This document shows, one piece after another, positions 8,266-18,337 of a DNA stretch of 48,080 bases. The stretch lies in contig JAGWYJ010000024.1 in the NCBI GenBank assembly GCA_018969425.1, positions 1 through 48,080 on the forward strand, in the 5' to 3' direction. Numbering within the stretch: the stretch's first letter is position 1; each line of letters starts with the position of its first letter. A model generated the notes under the pieces. That model was not told the DNA's origin and ran no database searches. It worked only from the letters and a program-made list of their open reading frames with translations. The translations under genes were made by a program, and so were the position numbers. Source of the DNA: Alphaproteobacteria bacterium (lineage in GTDB: Bacteria > Pseudomonadota > Alphaproteobacteria > Caulobacterales > Hyphomonadaceae).

Positions 8266-9021
8266 TCAGATCACCATACCTCCGTCCACACGAATGGTCT
8301 GACCTGTGATGTAGGATGCCTTGTCGGAGGCGAGGAAGGCGACGGCGTCAGCCACATTTTGCGCGCTTCCCCACCGCCCCTCGAGCGGAAGAAGACGTCG
8401 CATCCGTTCGAATGTCGCCTCCCTGTCCACGCCGGACTCAAACGCGGTCTTCCACATGCCGTCGTCGATCACCCCGGGCGCAACTGCATTGACCCGCACC
8501 CCGGAACGGCCGAGATCGAGCGAGGCGTTGCGGGTGAAGGCGTTCACCGCCCCCTTCGAGGTGGAATAAGCGATCTGGCCCACCCCGCCGGAGAAGGACG
8601 ACACCGACGAGATGTTGACGATGCATCCGCGCCTCCGGACCAGCGAAGCCGTCAGAGCATGCGACAGCAGGATCAGATTGCGGACGTTGACCATCATCAC
8701 GGCGTCGAGTGACTCTTCGGTCATCTTGGCGAGCGTCTGACTGGCGCCGACGCCGGCGTTGTTGACGAGAATATCCACCTCGCCCAGCTCAGCGAGGATC
8801 CGGTCAGCGGCCCCCTGCCACCCGTCTGGGCGAGACAGGTCGGCCTCGATGGCGACGGGAGAATTGGGCAGGGACGCCGCAAGCCCTGCCAACGCGCCCA
8901 CACTCCGGGCGACCAGGGCGACCCGGGCGCCCCCCTCGGCCAGCGTTCGGGCGATCGCCTCTCCCAGCCCACGGCTGGCGCCGGTGACAACGGCCGTTTT
9001 CCCAGAAAAATCATAGGTCAT
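8266..9021 (-). CDS. Short-chain dehydrogenase/reductase (SDR, FabG-like)
   Basis: A 251-residue classical SDR. Nucleotide-binding TGASRGLG (13-20), NNAG (87-90), catalytic serine in the VNISSVSS block (about 139), YSTSK (Y152, K156) and C-terminal SYITGQTIRVDGGMVI. ARS at 38-40 follows the second beta strand, the usual NADP-type context. It probably interconverts a hydroxyacyl-CoA and a ketoacyl-CoA in the same pathway as its neighbours; an SDR also occurs in the lva set (LvaD). The gene lies 70 bp downstream of the acyl-CoA synthetase. Confidence 0.9.
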   Translation of the reverse strand: MTYDFSGKTAVVTGASRGLGEAIARTLAEGGARVALVARSVGALAGLAASLPNSPVAIEADLSRPDGWQGAADRILAELGEVDILVNNAGVGASQTLAKMTEESLDAVMMVNVRNLILLSHALTASLVRRRGCIVNISSVSSFSGGVGQIAYSTSKGAVNAFTRNASLDLGRSGVRVNAVAPGVIDDGMWKTAFESGVDREATFERMRRLLPLEGRWGSAQNVADAVAFLASDKASYITGQTIRVDGGMVI

Positions 9022-9091
9022 GGACGTCTCCCACCCTCGAAGGCCCGGTCATTGTGAACCGCCTGACGGCTCGCCCCCATGCGGCAAAGCA

Positions 9092-10798
9092 TCACTTCGC
9101 CGCCTGGAAGCCGCTGACGGACGCCTGCAGACGCGCAATCGCCTCCTGCCGCAGCTGTCGTTTCAGGATTTTTCCGGATGCGATCCGCGGCAGCGGCTCC
9201 GCTTCGAATTGGACGTAACGCGGGATCTGGAACCTCGCAAGACGTGATTCGAGGAAGGTGCGCACCTCCGTCTCGCTCATGGGTCGGCGGGTGTAGAGCG
9301 TCGCCCCAAGCTCCTCTCCGAGACGTTCGTCAGGAACTCCGTACGCGCTGGCTTCCAGAATATCAGGATGTTCCAGCAGCGCCGCCTCGACCGCCCCGCA
9401 ACCGATGTTCTCCCCGCCCCGAATGACCAGATCCTTGATTCGGTCGACGATATAGACATACCCTTCCGCATCGACGTAGGCGACATCTCCTGTACGGAGC
9501 CAGCCGTCGACAAACGTCTCGGCGTTGGCTTCCGGACGAAGCCAGTAGCCTCTCATGATCGAGGCCCCGCGGATCTGAAGTTCGCCGCGCTCCATTGGGC
9601 CCAGCGTCCGGCCGTCATCCCCGACAATCCGGATATCGAGCACCGCCGAAACGCGACCCGAGCTCTCAGGGTGATCCACATAATCCTGGCCGCCGATCCC
9701 AACTCCGATCGCATTGGTCTCGGTCATTCCCCAGCCCGTCTGAGGACGCGCATTGACAAAGGCGCCGTCGATGGCTCGGACCTGATCAGGCGCCCGGGGC
9801 GCGCCCCCTCCGCCTACCGACAGAAGCGAGCTGAGATCGCGCGATGTGCGCCGTGCGACCTCCACCAGATCGCCCGTCATCGCCGCCGGCGCCGTGAACG
9901 TCGTGACGCGTTCCTCCTCGATCAGGCGGGCGGCGGTCTCAGGATCCCATTTGTACATCGAGACGACCCGACGCCCTGGCCGATAGCTCGCAAGAAGCAC
10001 CGCATGAAGACCCGAGACATGAAAGAGCGGAATTCCAAGCAGGGTGGCGGCCTGAGGGGCGCCCTCCGTCGGCGGGGCGACAACCCCGGTCAGGACGCCT
10101 GACTGATAATCGAGCTCCCACGAGAGGAGCGCGCTGATGATGTTACGGTGAGACGAAACCGCGCCTTTGGGATGACCGGTGGAGCCGGACGTATAGAGCA
10201 TAATGGCGTCGTCATCGGGCGCTACATCCTCGCAGGGAAACTCCAGCGCCTCGGGACGGGCCATTACGTCTTCATAGCGCCTGGCCCCTGGAACGGGGAG
10301 GGTCGAGGCCCTCACGGCGATCACTTGCAGTCCGGGGGCGATCTCTTCGCAGGCCGCCAGCCTGTCGAGACGCTCCTGATCGGCGAAGAGCACGCTCGCC
10401 CCGCTATTGCGGAGACCGTAATCCATCTCAGCCGGCTGCCACAGCGCATTCATGGCGACAGCGATCGCGCCGATCGAGGTCGCCGCCATGAAGGCGATGA
10501 CCCACTCGGGATAGTTGCGCATGGAGATGGCGACCCGGTCCCCGGCCCTGACGCCAAAATCCTCCCGAAGAGCCGTCGCAAGCCGACAGGCCGCCCGCCA
10601 GGTCTCCTCATAGGTTATCCGTTCAGCCTCATAGACAAGAAAGGTCTGATCCGACCGTGCAGCGGCGTAAAGGGCCCTGAGGGTCGGAGGAGCATTGGCG
10701 AAAACCCGCACTGTCTCGCCCCGGGCGACCGTCTCGACAAGTTCATGAGGCTCGCCAGGGGCCGTAAGACGGGCGAGAGCTTCCGTTCGGGTTATCAC
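9092..10798 (-). CDS. AMP-forming acyl-CoA synthetase (class I adenylate-forming, LvaE-like position)
   Basis: A 568-residue ligase activating a carboxylic acid via an acyl-AMP. P-loop YTSGSTGHPKG (202-212), GWGMTET motif, TGD hinge aspartate region in DGWLRTGDVAYVD, IKDLVIRGGENIG, and the adenylation lysine in RIASGKILKRQLR (about K543). Length and motifs fit medium/long-chain or aryl acyl-CoA ligases. Within the operon it sits between the ABC importer genes (18 bp upstream) and the SDR, so it most likely activates the imported acid or the acid freed by the neighbouring esterases. Substrate chain length cannot be read from the sequence. Confidence 0.92.
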   Translation of the reverse strand: MITRTEALARLTAPGEPHELVETVARGETVRVFANAPPTLRALYAAARSDQTFLVYEAERITYEETWRAACRLATALREDFGVRAGDRVAISMRNYPEWVIAFMAATSIGAIAVAMNALWQPAEMDYGLRNSGASVLFADQERLDRLAACEEIAPGLQVIAVRASTLPVPGARRYEDVMARPEALEFPCEDVAPDDDAIMLYTSGSTGHPKGAVSSHRNIISALLSWELDYQSGVLTGVVAPPTEGAPQAATLLGIPLFHVSGLHAVLLASYRPGRRVVSMYKWDPETAARLIEEERVTTFTAPAAMTGDLVEVARRTSRDLSSLLSVGGGGAPRAPDQVRAIDGAFVNARPQTGWGMTETNAIGVGIGGQDYVDHPESSGRVSAVLDIRIVGDDGRTLGPMERGELQIRGASIMRGYWLRPEANAETFVDGWLRTGDVAYVDAEGYVYIVDRIKDLVIRGGENIGCGAVEAALLEHPDILEASAYGVPDERLGEELGATLYTRRPMSETEVRTFLESRLARFQIPRYVQFEAEPLPRIASGKILKRQLRQEAIARLQASVSGFQAAK

Positions 10799-10816
10799 GC
10801 TAGAGACCTTCCTCGA

Positions 10817-11851
10817 TCACGCTTTGGGGGGAAAGAGATGACAGGCGACCGCCGCCGAGTCACCCTCAAAAACGAGCTCGGGGGACCGGCTCGAACATGG
10901 CCCGAACGCCGCCTGGCAGCGCGGATGAAACCGACAGCCCGCGGGCGGATTACGGGGCGAAGGAGGCTCGCCCGCCAGGGCGACCGCGGACCTTGAAGCC
11001 TCGAGAGCGGGATCTGCGGAGGGGGCGGAAGCAAGGAGCGCCTGCGTATAGGGGTGGCGGGGTGAGGAAAAGAGCTCATCCCGACGACCGGTCTCCACGA
11101 TACGTCCCAGGTACATCACAGCGATACGGTCTGAGATGTGACGAACAACCGACAGGTCATGGGAGATGAACAGGTAGGCGAGCCCCAGCCGCTCCTGGAG
11201 CTCCATGAGAAGATTGAGGATCTGGGCCTGGATCGAGACGTCGAGCGCGGAGACAGCCTCATCGCAGACGACCAGATCAGGCTCGAGGGCGAGCGCCCGG
11301 GCGATGCTGATCCGCTGTCTTTGCCCCCCGGAAAACTCGTGAGGGTATCGCTCAGCCATGTCCGGAAGGAGACCCACAAGCTTCATCAGGTCGGCTGTCC
11401 TGCGGCGGCGCGCGTCGCTGTCCCCGACCCTGTGCACCTCAAGGGGTTCGGCGATGATGGCGCCGACCTTCATCCTCGGGTTGAGAGAGGCGTAGGGATC
11501 CTGAAACACGGTCTGGATCCGGCGCCGGACCGGCCGCATAGCGTCCGGCCCCCAGGTCGTGATGTCCTCACCGTCGAACCAGATACGCCCCGACGTGACC
11601 GGCTGCATTCTGAGAACCGCCATGGCGGTAGTGGATTTTCCGCAGCCGCTTTCTCCGACGATCGAGAATGTCTCCCCGCGGCGAATGCTGAAACTGACGC
11701 CGTCGACCGCCTGAACGGAGCCGATGCGCCGCGGCAGAAGTCCGCCGCCCATCACCGGGAAATGAACCGACAGATCCTCGACCCGGAGGAGGTCGCCATC
11801 ACCCGGCCCGGGTCTCTCGAGGTTCAGGGCGCTCTCCATGCGATCAGCCAT
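10817..11851 (-). CDS. Oligopeptide/nickel-type ABC transporter ATP-binding protein (OppF/DppF-like)
   Basis: A 344-residue ATPase. Walker [10 protein letters not shown] (66-74), signature [15 protein letters not shown], Walker [14 protein letters not shown], and the C-terminal oligopeptide-transporter extension with cysteines in [14 protein letters not shown], which in OppD/F-type ATPases holds an iron-sulfur or metal site. The start at 11851 gives an 8-bp overlap with the stop of the OppD-like gene; upstream in-frame starts would place a low-complexity Arg-rich stretch ahead of the domain and are less likely. It energises the importer together with the OppD-like protein. Confidence 0.9.
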   Translation of the reverse strand: MADRMESALNLERPGPGDGDLLRVEDLSVHFPVMGGGLLPRRIGSVQAVDGVSFSIRRGETFSIVGESGCGKSTTAMAVLRMQPVTSGRIWFDGEDITTWGPDAMRPVRRRIQTVFQDPYASLNPRMKVGAIIAEPLEVHRVGDSDARRRRTADLMKLVGLLPDMAERYPHEFSGGQRQRISIARALALEPDLVVCDEAVSALDVSIQAQILNLLMELQERLGLAYLFISHDLSVVRHISDRIAVMYLGRIVETGRRDELFSSPRHPYTQALLASAPSADPALEASRSAVALAGEPPSPRNPPAGCRFHPRCQAAFGPCSSRSPELVFEGDSAAVACHLFPPKA

Positions 11852-12809
11852 GACCGTAACACGCCAGCCGGCGCCCCCCCGCGTCGGTCTCAACCGGCGG
11901 CGGCGCGCTTCGGCACGCCTCACGGACATGAGGGCATCGAGGCGCAAAAGCGCAACCGGCAGGAAGGGCGGCGAGGTCAGGCGGCTGACCGGGAATCGTC
12001 GCAAGGCGCGCCTTGGGACCGGAAGCGAGCCTCGGCGTCGATCCCATCAGGCCGATGGTGTAGGGATGTCGCGGAGCGGAGAAAAGCTCGCGGGCGGGGG
12101 CCGATTCGATGATGCGGCCCGCGTACATGACAGCCACGCGATCGGCGTAACGGGCCACCACTCCAAGATCATGGGTGATGAGAATCATCCCTGAATTGAG
12201 ATCCCGGGTCAGCGATTTCAGAAGGTCGAGGATCTGGGCCTGGACCGTAACATCGAGAGCCGTGGTCGGTTCATCGGCGATGATCAGCTTGGGCTGACAG
12301 GCGAGCGCCATGGCGATCATGACGCGCTGACGCATACCGCCGGAGAAATGATGCGGATAATCGGTGAGACGCGCACGGGCGTCGGGAATGGCCACGCGCT
12401 CGAGAAGATCGCCAGCCGCCGCCATCGCCTCGGCGCGTCCCAGTCCCTTGTGAAGGCGCAGCGGCTCGGCCACCTGCTCTCCGATGGTCAGGACCGGATT
12501 GAGCGAAGACATCGGCTCCTGAAAGATCATGGCGATCTGATTGCCGCGGATCCGCCTGAGCCGCTCAGCTTCGGGGCGCGTGATGTCCTCGCCGTCAAAC
12601 CGGACGCTTCCCCCGGCGATACGACCCGCCTCTCCGAGAAGGCCAAGCAGCGAGAGCGCGGTCACGCTCTTGCCTGATCCGCTCTCTCCGACGATGGCGA
12701 GGGTCTCTCCTGCGGCGAGATCGAAGGAGACCGAATTGACAGCCGTGAGCGCGCCCCGCTCCGTGCGGAAGACGACGCTCAGGTCCTCAACATCGAGCAG
12801 GGACGTCAC
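11844..12809 (-). CDS. Oligopeptide/nickel-type ABC transporter ATP-binding protein (OppD/DppD-like)
   Basis: A 321-residue ATPase beginning at a GTG whose GTGA overlaps the stop of the binding-protein gene. Walker [10 protein letters not shown] (41-49), signature [16 protein letters not shown], Walker [16 protein letters not shown]-loop [11 protein letters not shown], and the C-terminal [14 protein letters not shown] cysteine motif of the family. Together with the OppF-like protein it forms the heterodimeric motor on the inner membrane. A longer frame upstream exists but only as a readthrough of the binding-protein 3' end. Confidence 0.9.
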   Translation of the reverse strand: MTSLLDVEDLSVVFRTERGALTAVNSVSFDLAAGETLAIVGESGSGKSVTALSLLGLLGEAGRIAGGSVRFDGEDITRPEAERLRRIRGNQIAMIFQEPMSSLNPVLTIGEQVAEPLRLHKGLGRAEAMAAAGDLLERVAIPDARARLTDYPHHFSGGMRQRVMIAMALACQPKLIIADEPTTALDVTVQAQILDLLKSLTRDLNSGMILITHDLGVVARYADRVAVMYAGRIIESAPARELFSAPRHPYTIGLMGSTPRLASGPKARLATIPGQPPDLAALPAGCAFAPRCPHVREACRSAPPPVETDAGGRRLACYGHG

Positions 12810-14512
12810 CGGAACCCCATCTTTTTCTTGAGTTCGTGATCGATCCACACGCGCGCATAGATGGGCCCGGGACGGACGGCGCCGGCCCGGAGCTCGCCTC
12901 CATAATTTCTCACCCAGGGCCACCACGCTGTGTAGACATAAGCGGTCGGCAGCCAGATGTACGGCGCCGCATCCATCCCCTCGATCGTCAGCTCGCGGAC
13001 GAGACGGATACGCTCCTCCTCATCCCGCGTGGCGAAGGCCCGCGCCAGCTTGGCGTCGAATGCGGGATCGGAAAACATCGCCGGATTCCAGAGTTGACCG
13101 GTTTCGAAATTCTTCCGCAGCGTCGAGGTCGGACTGACATGCCCCTGCTCGAACAGATAGCCTTCCGAATGGGTTCGCGTCGTCATGGCCGACAGGAAGG
13201 CGGCGTACTCAAGCGGCTGGATCTTTGCGCGCACCCCGATCTTCGACCACGCGTCGACGATCAGAGGCAGAAGATCCATATGGCTTGGGTTGCAGCTGCA
13301 CACCTGAACCGTGAGCTCGAAACCGTCGGCGAGCCCGGCCTCCTTCAGAAGCGCTTTCGCCTTGTCCGGATTATAGGCGAACAGCTCCTGAACGCTCTCA
13401 GGCATCTCCTCAAGGGGCTGAAAATATCGTCCGAATTCCGGATGCTGAGGAAAGGCCATAAGCTCCGCCTGCCCTTCCGAGGCCAGGTCAACGATCTCCT
13501 GCTTGTTGATCGCCATATTCAGAGCCCGGCGAACACGAACATCATCCAGCGGAGGCCGGTCCGTCCTCAGGGCGATCGACGTGCCCTGGGTCGCGAGCCA
13601 GCGATTCCACTGCAATTCGGGCGTCGTCTCCATCAGGTGCTTGGCCATCGACCAGCGCATGATTTCCAGAACATCCAGCTTTCCGGTTCTGAGGGCTGTG
13701 ATCCAGGTCGCCTCGTCCTTGATGATGCGGTAGGTGACGCGTTCAAGATACGGGAGAGACTGCTCCCCGCTCGGCGTGACGTCGCGATCCCAGTAGCCCG
13801 GATTTCGGGAGAAGCTCTGGACGCTTCCCTGAATATAGCGATCGAGGAAGAAGGGGCCCGTCCCGGTTACATTCTTCCAGTCCCGAAGATCCCGGCCCTT
13901 GGACTCCCGCGGAATGATGCTCGAATAATACCCGTAGCCGAAACGGTAGGCCCATTCGGTGTTGTAGGTGTTGAAATGAAAGACGACCGTGTGCGAATCC
14001 CGCGCTTCGACCCGGTCGATATGCTGGAAATAGGTGTTGATGCGCTTAGGGCTCGAACTCACATACTCGTAAGTGTAGACCACGTCCTCCGCATCGAGCT
14101 CCCTCGCCTTCATGAAGCCCGGACGTTCAGGATACATCACGCCGCGGCGCAAACGCACCGCCAACGTCAGCGGATCTTCCCACTCCCAGCTTTCAGCCAG
14201 CTCCCCACGCATAACGTCCGGGGGAATATAGGCGTCGAGAGTGTAATGCTGGCTCCCCCCGCGACTGACCGCCCTGGACAGATCGGCAGAAAAAAGCTGC
14301 TCCCGGGTCATCCCGGTGTCGTGATTGCTCTTCCAAGTCCAGTCAGCAGGATCCCATGACAGGGCGGACAGGGTCACATAGACCGTCCCGACATTAAGCT
14401 CACCTCCCCTCTGAGGGGGGTCAGCAGGCGACAGCTCGGGAAGCGTCTCCCAGCGGGGCGGACCGCAGGAGGTTGCAAGAAGAGCCGCAAGGGCGACGAA
14501 AATCCGCCTCAT
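12806..14512 (-). CDS. Extracellular solute-binding protein, family 5 (peptide/nickel type), probable lipoprotein
   Basis: A 568-residue binding protein. The start at 14512 (ATGA overlap with the permease stop) gives [16 protein letters not shown], a short signal with a cysteine at position 16 that may be lipidated, though the -1 residue (Ser) is weaker than the usual Gly/Ala. The mature part shows the family-5 pattern: [45 protein letters not shown], and a second lobe with [15 protein letters not shown]. Family 5 members bind peptides but also opines, oligosaccharides and other small acids, so the ligand is open. Its operon position suggests it captures the compound degraded by the neighbouring CoA-dependent enzymes. 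Confidence 0.9.
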   Translation of the reverse strand: MRRIFVALAALLATSCGPPRWETLPELSPADPPQRGGELNVGTVYVTLSALSWDPADWTWKSNHDTGMTREQLFSADLSRAVSRGGSQHYTLDAYIPPDVMRGELAESWEWEDPLTLAVRLRRGVMYPERPGFMKARELDAEDVVYTYEYVSSSPKRINTYFQHIDRVEARDSHTVVFHFNTYNTEWAYRFGYGYYSSIIPRESKGRDLRDWKNVTGTGPFFLDRYIQGSVQSFSRNPGYWDRDVTPSGEQSLPYLERVTYRIIKDEATWITALRTGKLDVLEIMRWSMAKHLMETTPELQWNRWLATQGTSIALRTDRPPLDDVRVRRALNMAINKQEIVDLASEGQAELMAFPQHPEFGRYFQPLEEMPESVQELFAYNPDKAKALLKEAGLADGFELTVQVCSCNPSHMDLLPLIVDAWSKIGVRAKIQPLEYAAFLSAMTTRTHSEGYLFEQGHVSPTSTLRKNFETGQLWNPAMFSDPAFDAKLARAFATRDEEERIRLVRELTIEGMDAAPYIWLPTAYVYTAWWPWVRNYGGELRAGAVRPGPIYARVWIDHELKKKMGFR

Positions 14513-15423
14513 CGCGTCCCCCTCATGCGCGGATCCAGGAGGTCGCGCAGGGCGTCTCCGAAGACATTGATCGAAAAGACCACGAGGGTCAGACAAAGGC
14601 CCGGTATGACTGCAAGCCAGGGCGCAACATACATGTAGGACCGTCCCGCGCCGCTCAGCATGCCGCCCCAGGTCGGCGCCGGCGGGGGCACGCCCAGCCC
14701 GAGAAACGAAAGGCCTGCCTCGGCGAGAATGACCGCTCCGATACGCGAGGTGAACAGAAGTATGACCACGGGCGCGATATTGGGAAGGATATGCCGCCAG
14801 AGAATATGAAAGGAGGTCGCCCCGATGGTCTGGGCGGCCCTGGTATAGGTGTTCTCGCGGATGGACATGACCGCGCCGCGGACAATCCTGGAGCCGCCAA
14901 TCCCGTAGAGAAGGCCAAGCACGATGATGATCTGGGGGACCCCGGGTCCAAGCACCGAGATCACGACCACAAGAAGGATAAGATCGGGAAAGATCATCCA
15001 TGCGTCGACAAAGCGCTGCGTGACCATGTCGACGCGTCCCCCGAAATATCCGGCGGTCATTCCGATCGCCAGAGATACCAGGGTTGCGAGACCGGAGGTC
15101 AGAACTGCGACAGTCATCGAAAGCTGGCCGCCGATCAGGATACGCGAGAGCATATCGCGTCCCAGATGATCGGTTCCGAAGGGAAACGCCCACGAAGGCG
15201 CCTGCAGGCGTCTGTAGAGACTCGTCTCATTGACCCCGTAGGGAGCGAGGACGCCGGCGAAGAGCGCAGCGAGAGCGAAGAAGAGAAAGACCCCCGCACC
15301 TGCTGCGCCAAGGGGCTTGTCCCGAACAAGGCGCACGAGGAAGTCACGAACCGGTCGGGACCGGCGGGTCATCGCTCCGCTCTCGGGCGGACTTATCGGT
15401 GAGGAAGCCGAAGCCATGGTCAT
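14509..15423 (-). CDS. ABC transporter permease (OppC/DppC-like)
   Basis: A 304-residue inner-membrane permease. Cytoplasmic N-terminus, then a first helix GAAGAGVFLFFALAALFAGVL, the OppC-type GTDHLGRDMLSRILIGGQLS segment and the EAA loop (AAQTIGATSFHILWRHILPN) that contacts the ATPases. It overlaps the OppB-like gene by 4 bp upstream and the binding-protein gene by 4 bp downstream. It forms the translocation pore with the OppB-like protein. Confidence 0.92.
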   Translation of the reverse strand: MTMASASSPISPPESGAMTRRSRPVRDFLVRLVRDKPLGAAGAGVFLFFALAALFAGVLAPYGVNETSLYRRLQAPSWAFPFGTDHLGRDMLSRILIGGQLSMTVAVLTSGLATLVSLAIGMTAGYFGGRVDMVTQRFVDAWMIFPDLILLVVVISVLGPGVPQIIIVLGLLYGIGGSRIVRGAVMSIRENTYTRAAQTIGATSFHILWRHILPNIAPVVILLFTSRIGAVILAEAGLSFLGLGVPPPAPTWGGMLSGAGRSYMYVAPWLAVIPGLCLTLVVFSINVFGDALRDLLDPRMRGTR

Positions 15424-16370
15424 GATCGCCGTACCCTCGGATCGAGATAACCGTAGGCGAGATCGACGATAAGATTGATGACCAGTACGGAGACGCCGAC
15501 GACGAGAAAGACCCCGGACACAATCGGGTAATCCCTCTGAAAGACGGCCTCAAGAAGCAGAGAGCCCATACCCGGAAGGGCGAAGATCTGCTCGAGAATG
15601 ACCGCCCCGCCGAACATCAGAGGAGCCTGAAGACCGATGACGGTCACGACCGGGATGAGACTGTTGCGAAGCGCATGTCTGAAGACCACCGCCCCCTCCT
15701 TCAGACCCTTCGCGCGGGCGGTTCGGATATAGTCCTGGCGCATCACCTCCAGCATCATGGTGCGGGTCATGCGCATGGTGACGGCTGACAGGGCGAGTCC
15801 CAGAAGGATCGCCGGCGGAAGGATATGCCCCAGATTGCGCAAAGGATCAGCGAAGAAGGGAGAGAATTCGAGTTCAGGGGACCATCGCCACCAGACGGAG
15901 GGGAAGACCATCACCAGCGTTCCAAGCCAGAAGCCGGGAATGGAGAGCATGAGCAGGGAGAATGATCGCAGGACGTAATCCGCAGCCGTGTCCTGGCGAA
16001 CCGCCGAGAAGACGCCGATGGCGATCCCCACTGTGACGGAGACGATGAGGGCGAGGAAACCCAGTTCCAGTGTGACCGGAAGACGTTGCAGCAGAAGCGA
16101 GGAGACCGGGGCGTTCTGCCAGAGAGATGAGCCGAGATCCCCGGTGAGCGCCTTGCCCGCCCAGATGAAGTATTGTTCCCAGATCGGACGATCCAGTCCG
16201 AGAGCCGCCCTCAGGCTCTCACGATCCGCGCTGCTCGCGACATCATTCTGCGCAAGCATGAGATCGATCACATCCCCGGGAATAAGACGGATCGAGAAGA
16301 AGACCAGCAGACTGGCGAAGAACAGAGTCGGAGGAAGAACAGCGATCCGGCGGAGGACATAGTCCTTCAT
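15420..16370 (-). CDS. ABC transporter permease (OppB/DppB-like), first gene of the long operon
   Basis: A 316-residue permease starting at MKDYVLRRIAVLPPTLFF; the OppB-type N-terminus (first helix, then FSIRLIPGDVIDLM) supports the ATG at 16370 over in-frame starts further upstream, which would add an Arg/Pro-rich stretch unlike the family. An EAA loop is visible (RTARAKGLKEGAVVFRHALR). It is the first gene of a minus-strand series reaching to 3389. The 297 bases upstream (16371-16667) hold no gene and must contain the promoter unless transcription continues from the carboxylesterase gene. Confidence 0.9.
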   Translation of the reverse strand: MKDYVLRRIAVLPPTLFFASLLVFFSIRLIPGDVIDLMLAQNDVASSADRESLRAALGLDRPIWEQYFIWAGKALTGDLGSSLWQNAPVSSLLLQRLPVTLELGFLALIVSVTVGIAIGVFSAVRQDTAADYVLRSFSLLMLSIPGFWLGTLVMVFPSVWWRWSPELEFSPFFADPLRNLGHILPPAILLGLALSAVTMRMTRTMMLEVMRQDYIRTARAKGLKEGAVVFRHALRNSLIPVVTVIGLQAPLMFGGAVILEQIFALPGMGSLLLEAVFQRDYPIVSGVFLVVGVSVLVINLIVDLAYGYLDPRVRRS

Positions 16371-16667
16371 CGAACGCCTCCGCTGGGAACGGGCCCGAAA
16401 CCGACGAGGCGAACCCGGCAACGCTCCAGATCGTTCGCCTGTTCCCATCGCCCGCAGATGCGCGCTGAGGGCGAACCCTCCGCCCAGCTGGCGTTCATCA
16501 TGTCCTCCCCAGGTCGGAGCGCGCGCCCGCGGGCGGCGTCCGGTTTTCCCGTCTGTGATCCCTTGGGCGCTTGAGCGCACTCAGAAACCGCGGATTTGCG
16601 ATCACTCTAACAGGTTCGGAGAACGGGTCCAGACACCCTCTTCAGGACCCGACCCCTCTTCTGTTCT

Positions 16668-18245
16668 TCATCTTTTCGGGGCGGCGGCGCGCTCACGGCC
16701 CTCAGCCTCCGCCAGCGCAAGAAGCTTTTCGGACAGGACAGGGCCGGCCGAAATATCGTCTCCGAACCGCATCCAGTCTGGCTGATCTGCGCGCGCGCGC
16801 GGCCAAACTCCAAGACCCGGTCCGTTGGGATCGCCCGTCCGAATGAAGTTGACCCAGTAATCCCGCATGACGCCGCCAGGTCCGTCAGGGGTCGCGGAGC
16901 GTCCGCCGCGCTCCAGAAGAGGCGTCTCGCCGGCGTGGGGGGTTCCCGGCGTCGATCCGCGCCTCTCGGGAGCGACATAATCGACATAGTAGAGATAGAC
17001 GGGCTGGACCTCCGATGCGGCCCGCGCGGCGAGAAAGCTCGAGAGCACATAGCGCATATCGCCGAACATGCGACGAACCCCCTGATCCTCACCCTCAGAG
17101 AAATCCGAGGCATACAGGCGAACGAGTCGGTCACGCAGATCTCCGAGGCGGTCATAAACCTGTTGGACGGTGACCCCGGAGGCGGGAAAGACGCTGCCTT
17201 CATAGCTGTTGCCGCCCGTCATCAGAGGTACTTTCGCCTGTTTTCCCGCCTCAAAGAGCGAAACAGGATGACCCGGCACAGTGCGCCCATCGATGATCGG
17301 CAGATGAAACCCGCTGACCGCCTGAACAAGGCTTTCCGCGGACAGAGCGCGAAGCGCCGAAGCGCTGTCCGCATCTTGTCCCCCCGCTGCTCGTGAGGCG
17401 ATAGCCTCGCTGATCAGAACGGCGTCCCGCGAGGCGGGCGGACGAGCCCGTCCCTCGACAGGCGTCTCCGGCAATGGCCAGGCGATATAGCCGCTGGAGG
17501 CGATCGCACGTGCGAAAAGTCCCTGCGCGTCCGGCATCAGCAGCAACAGCTGAACAGCCTCGCCTCCAGCCGACACCCCGGTGATCGTCACCTTTCGGGG
17601 ATCTCCCCCGAATTGCGTGATGTTGTCGCGAACCCATTCGAGCGCGGCCTTCATGTCGAGAAGAGCGAAATTGGCGACCTGAGGCGAACCGGACCGCCCC
17701 CCCTCCGCTGCAAGCAGGGGGTGCGCGAACACGCCGAGTGCGCCGAGACGGTAATTGAATGTGACAAGAACGACATCCTCCGCCGTCCAGACGTCAGCGG
17801 AATGCTCCCCGGCGCCGGATCCGGTGACGAACCCTCCGCCATGAATGCGCACCAGCACCGGGCGACCGCCCTCACGCATGGAGCGGGTGGTTGTTGAGAC
17901 ATTGAGGGTCAGACAATCCTCGCTGACCCTGAAGTCAGGGCGCGAGGAACGCTGCATGCAGGCAGGCCCGAACACGTCAGCCTTTCTGACGCCGCTCCAG
18001 GCGGCCGGCGCCTGCGGCGCCTTCCAGCGAAGATCTCCGACAGGCGGCTTGGCATACGGCACCCCTCGAAAATGCAGGATATCGCCTTCAGCGACCCCGG
18101 ACAGCCTGCCCTGACGGGTCTGCGCCACGGGCGCCCCGTCAGGTCCGATGATCGGACCCGCCGGCAGCAAGACGCAGGCGCCCAGCAGCACCAGCATGGC
18201 GCCGGCCATCGCCAGGCGTCGGGACCAGATGTTCAAATCTGTCAT
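16668..18245 (-). CDS. Type-B carboxylesterase, probable lipoprotein
   Basis: A 525-residue carboxylesterase/lipase-family hydrolase. The chosen ATG at 18245 (a GTG at 18254 is possible) gives a signal peptide ending VLLGAC, a good lipobox. Family blocks: FRGVPYAKPPVGDLRWKAPQ, SEDCLTLNVS, VRIHGGGFVTGSG (oxyanion hole), nucleophile elbow TGVSAGGEAVQ (serine in GxSxG) and FNYRLGALGVF. It hydrolyses carboxylic esters, probably on the cell surface or in the periplasm. The acids released would feed the neighbouring CoA ligase. The downstream lipoprotein hydrolase gene is 92 bp away on the same strand, so the two may be cotranscribed. Confidence 0.88.
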   Translation of the reverse strand: MTDLNIWSRRLAMAGAMLVLLGACVLLPAGPIIGPDGAPVAQTRQGRLSGVAEGDILHFRGVPYAKPPVGDLRWKAPQAPAAWSGVRKADVFGPACMQRSSRPDFRVSEDCLTLNVSTTTRSMREGGRPVLVRIHGGGFVTGSGAGEHSADVWTAEDVVLVTFNYRLGALGVFAHPLLAAEGGRSGSPQVANFALLDMKAALEWVRDNITQFGGDPRKVTITGVSAGGEAVQLLLLMPDAQGLFARAIASSGYIAWPLPETPVEGRARPPASRDAVLISEAIASRAAGGQDADSASALRALSAESLVQAVSGFHLPIIDGRTVPGHPVSLFEAGKQAKVPLMTGGNSYEGSVFPASGVTVQQVYDRLGDLRDRLVRLYASDFSEGEDQGVRRMFGDMRYVLSSFLAARAASEVQPVYLYYVDYVAPERRGSTPGTPHAGETPLLERGGRSATPDGPGGVMRDYWVNFIRTGDPNGPGLGVWPRARADQPDWMRFGDDISAGPVLSEKLLALAEAEGRERAAAPKR

Positions 18246-18337
18246 CGTCCTCACCTTATCTTATTCCGCTTCGATCATTCACGGCGCGGCGGTCTCTATC
18301 TGAACGTCATGCTCGATCCCGGACGGAGGCCCGGGCC

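Noticed and set aside
12806-15193. Binding protein starting at 15193 as one 795-residue protein
   Set aside because: The extra N-terminal part is the shifted reading of the OppC gene; the signal peptide and ATGA overlap at 14512 mark the real start.
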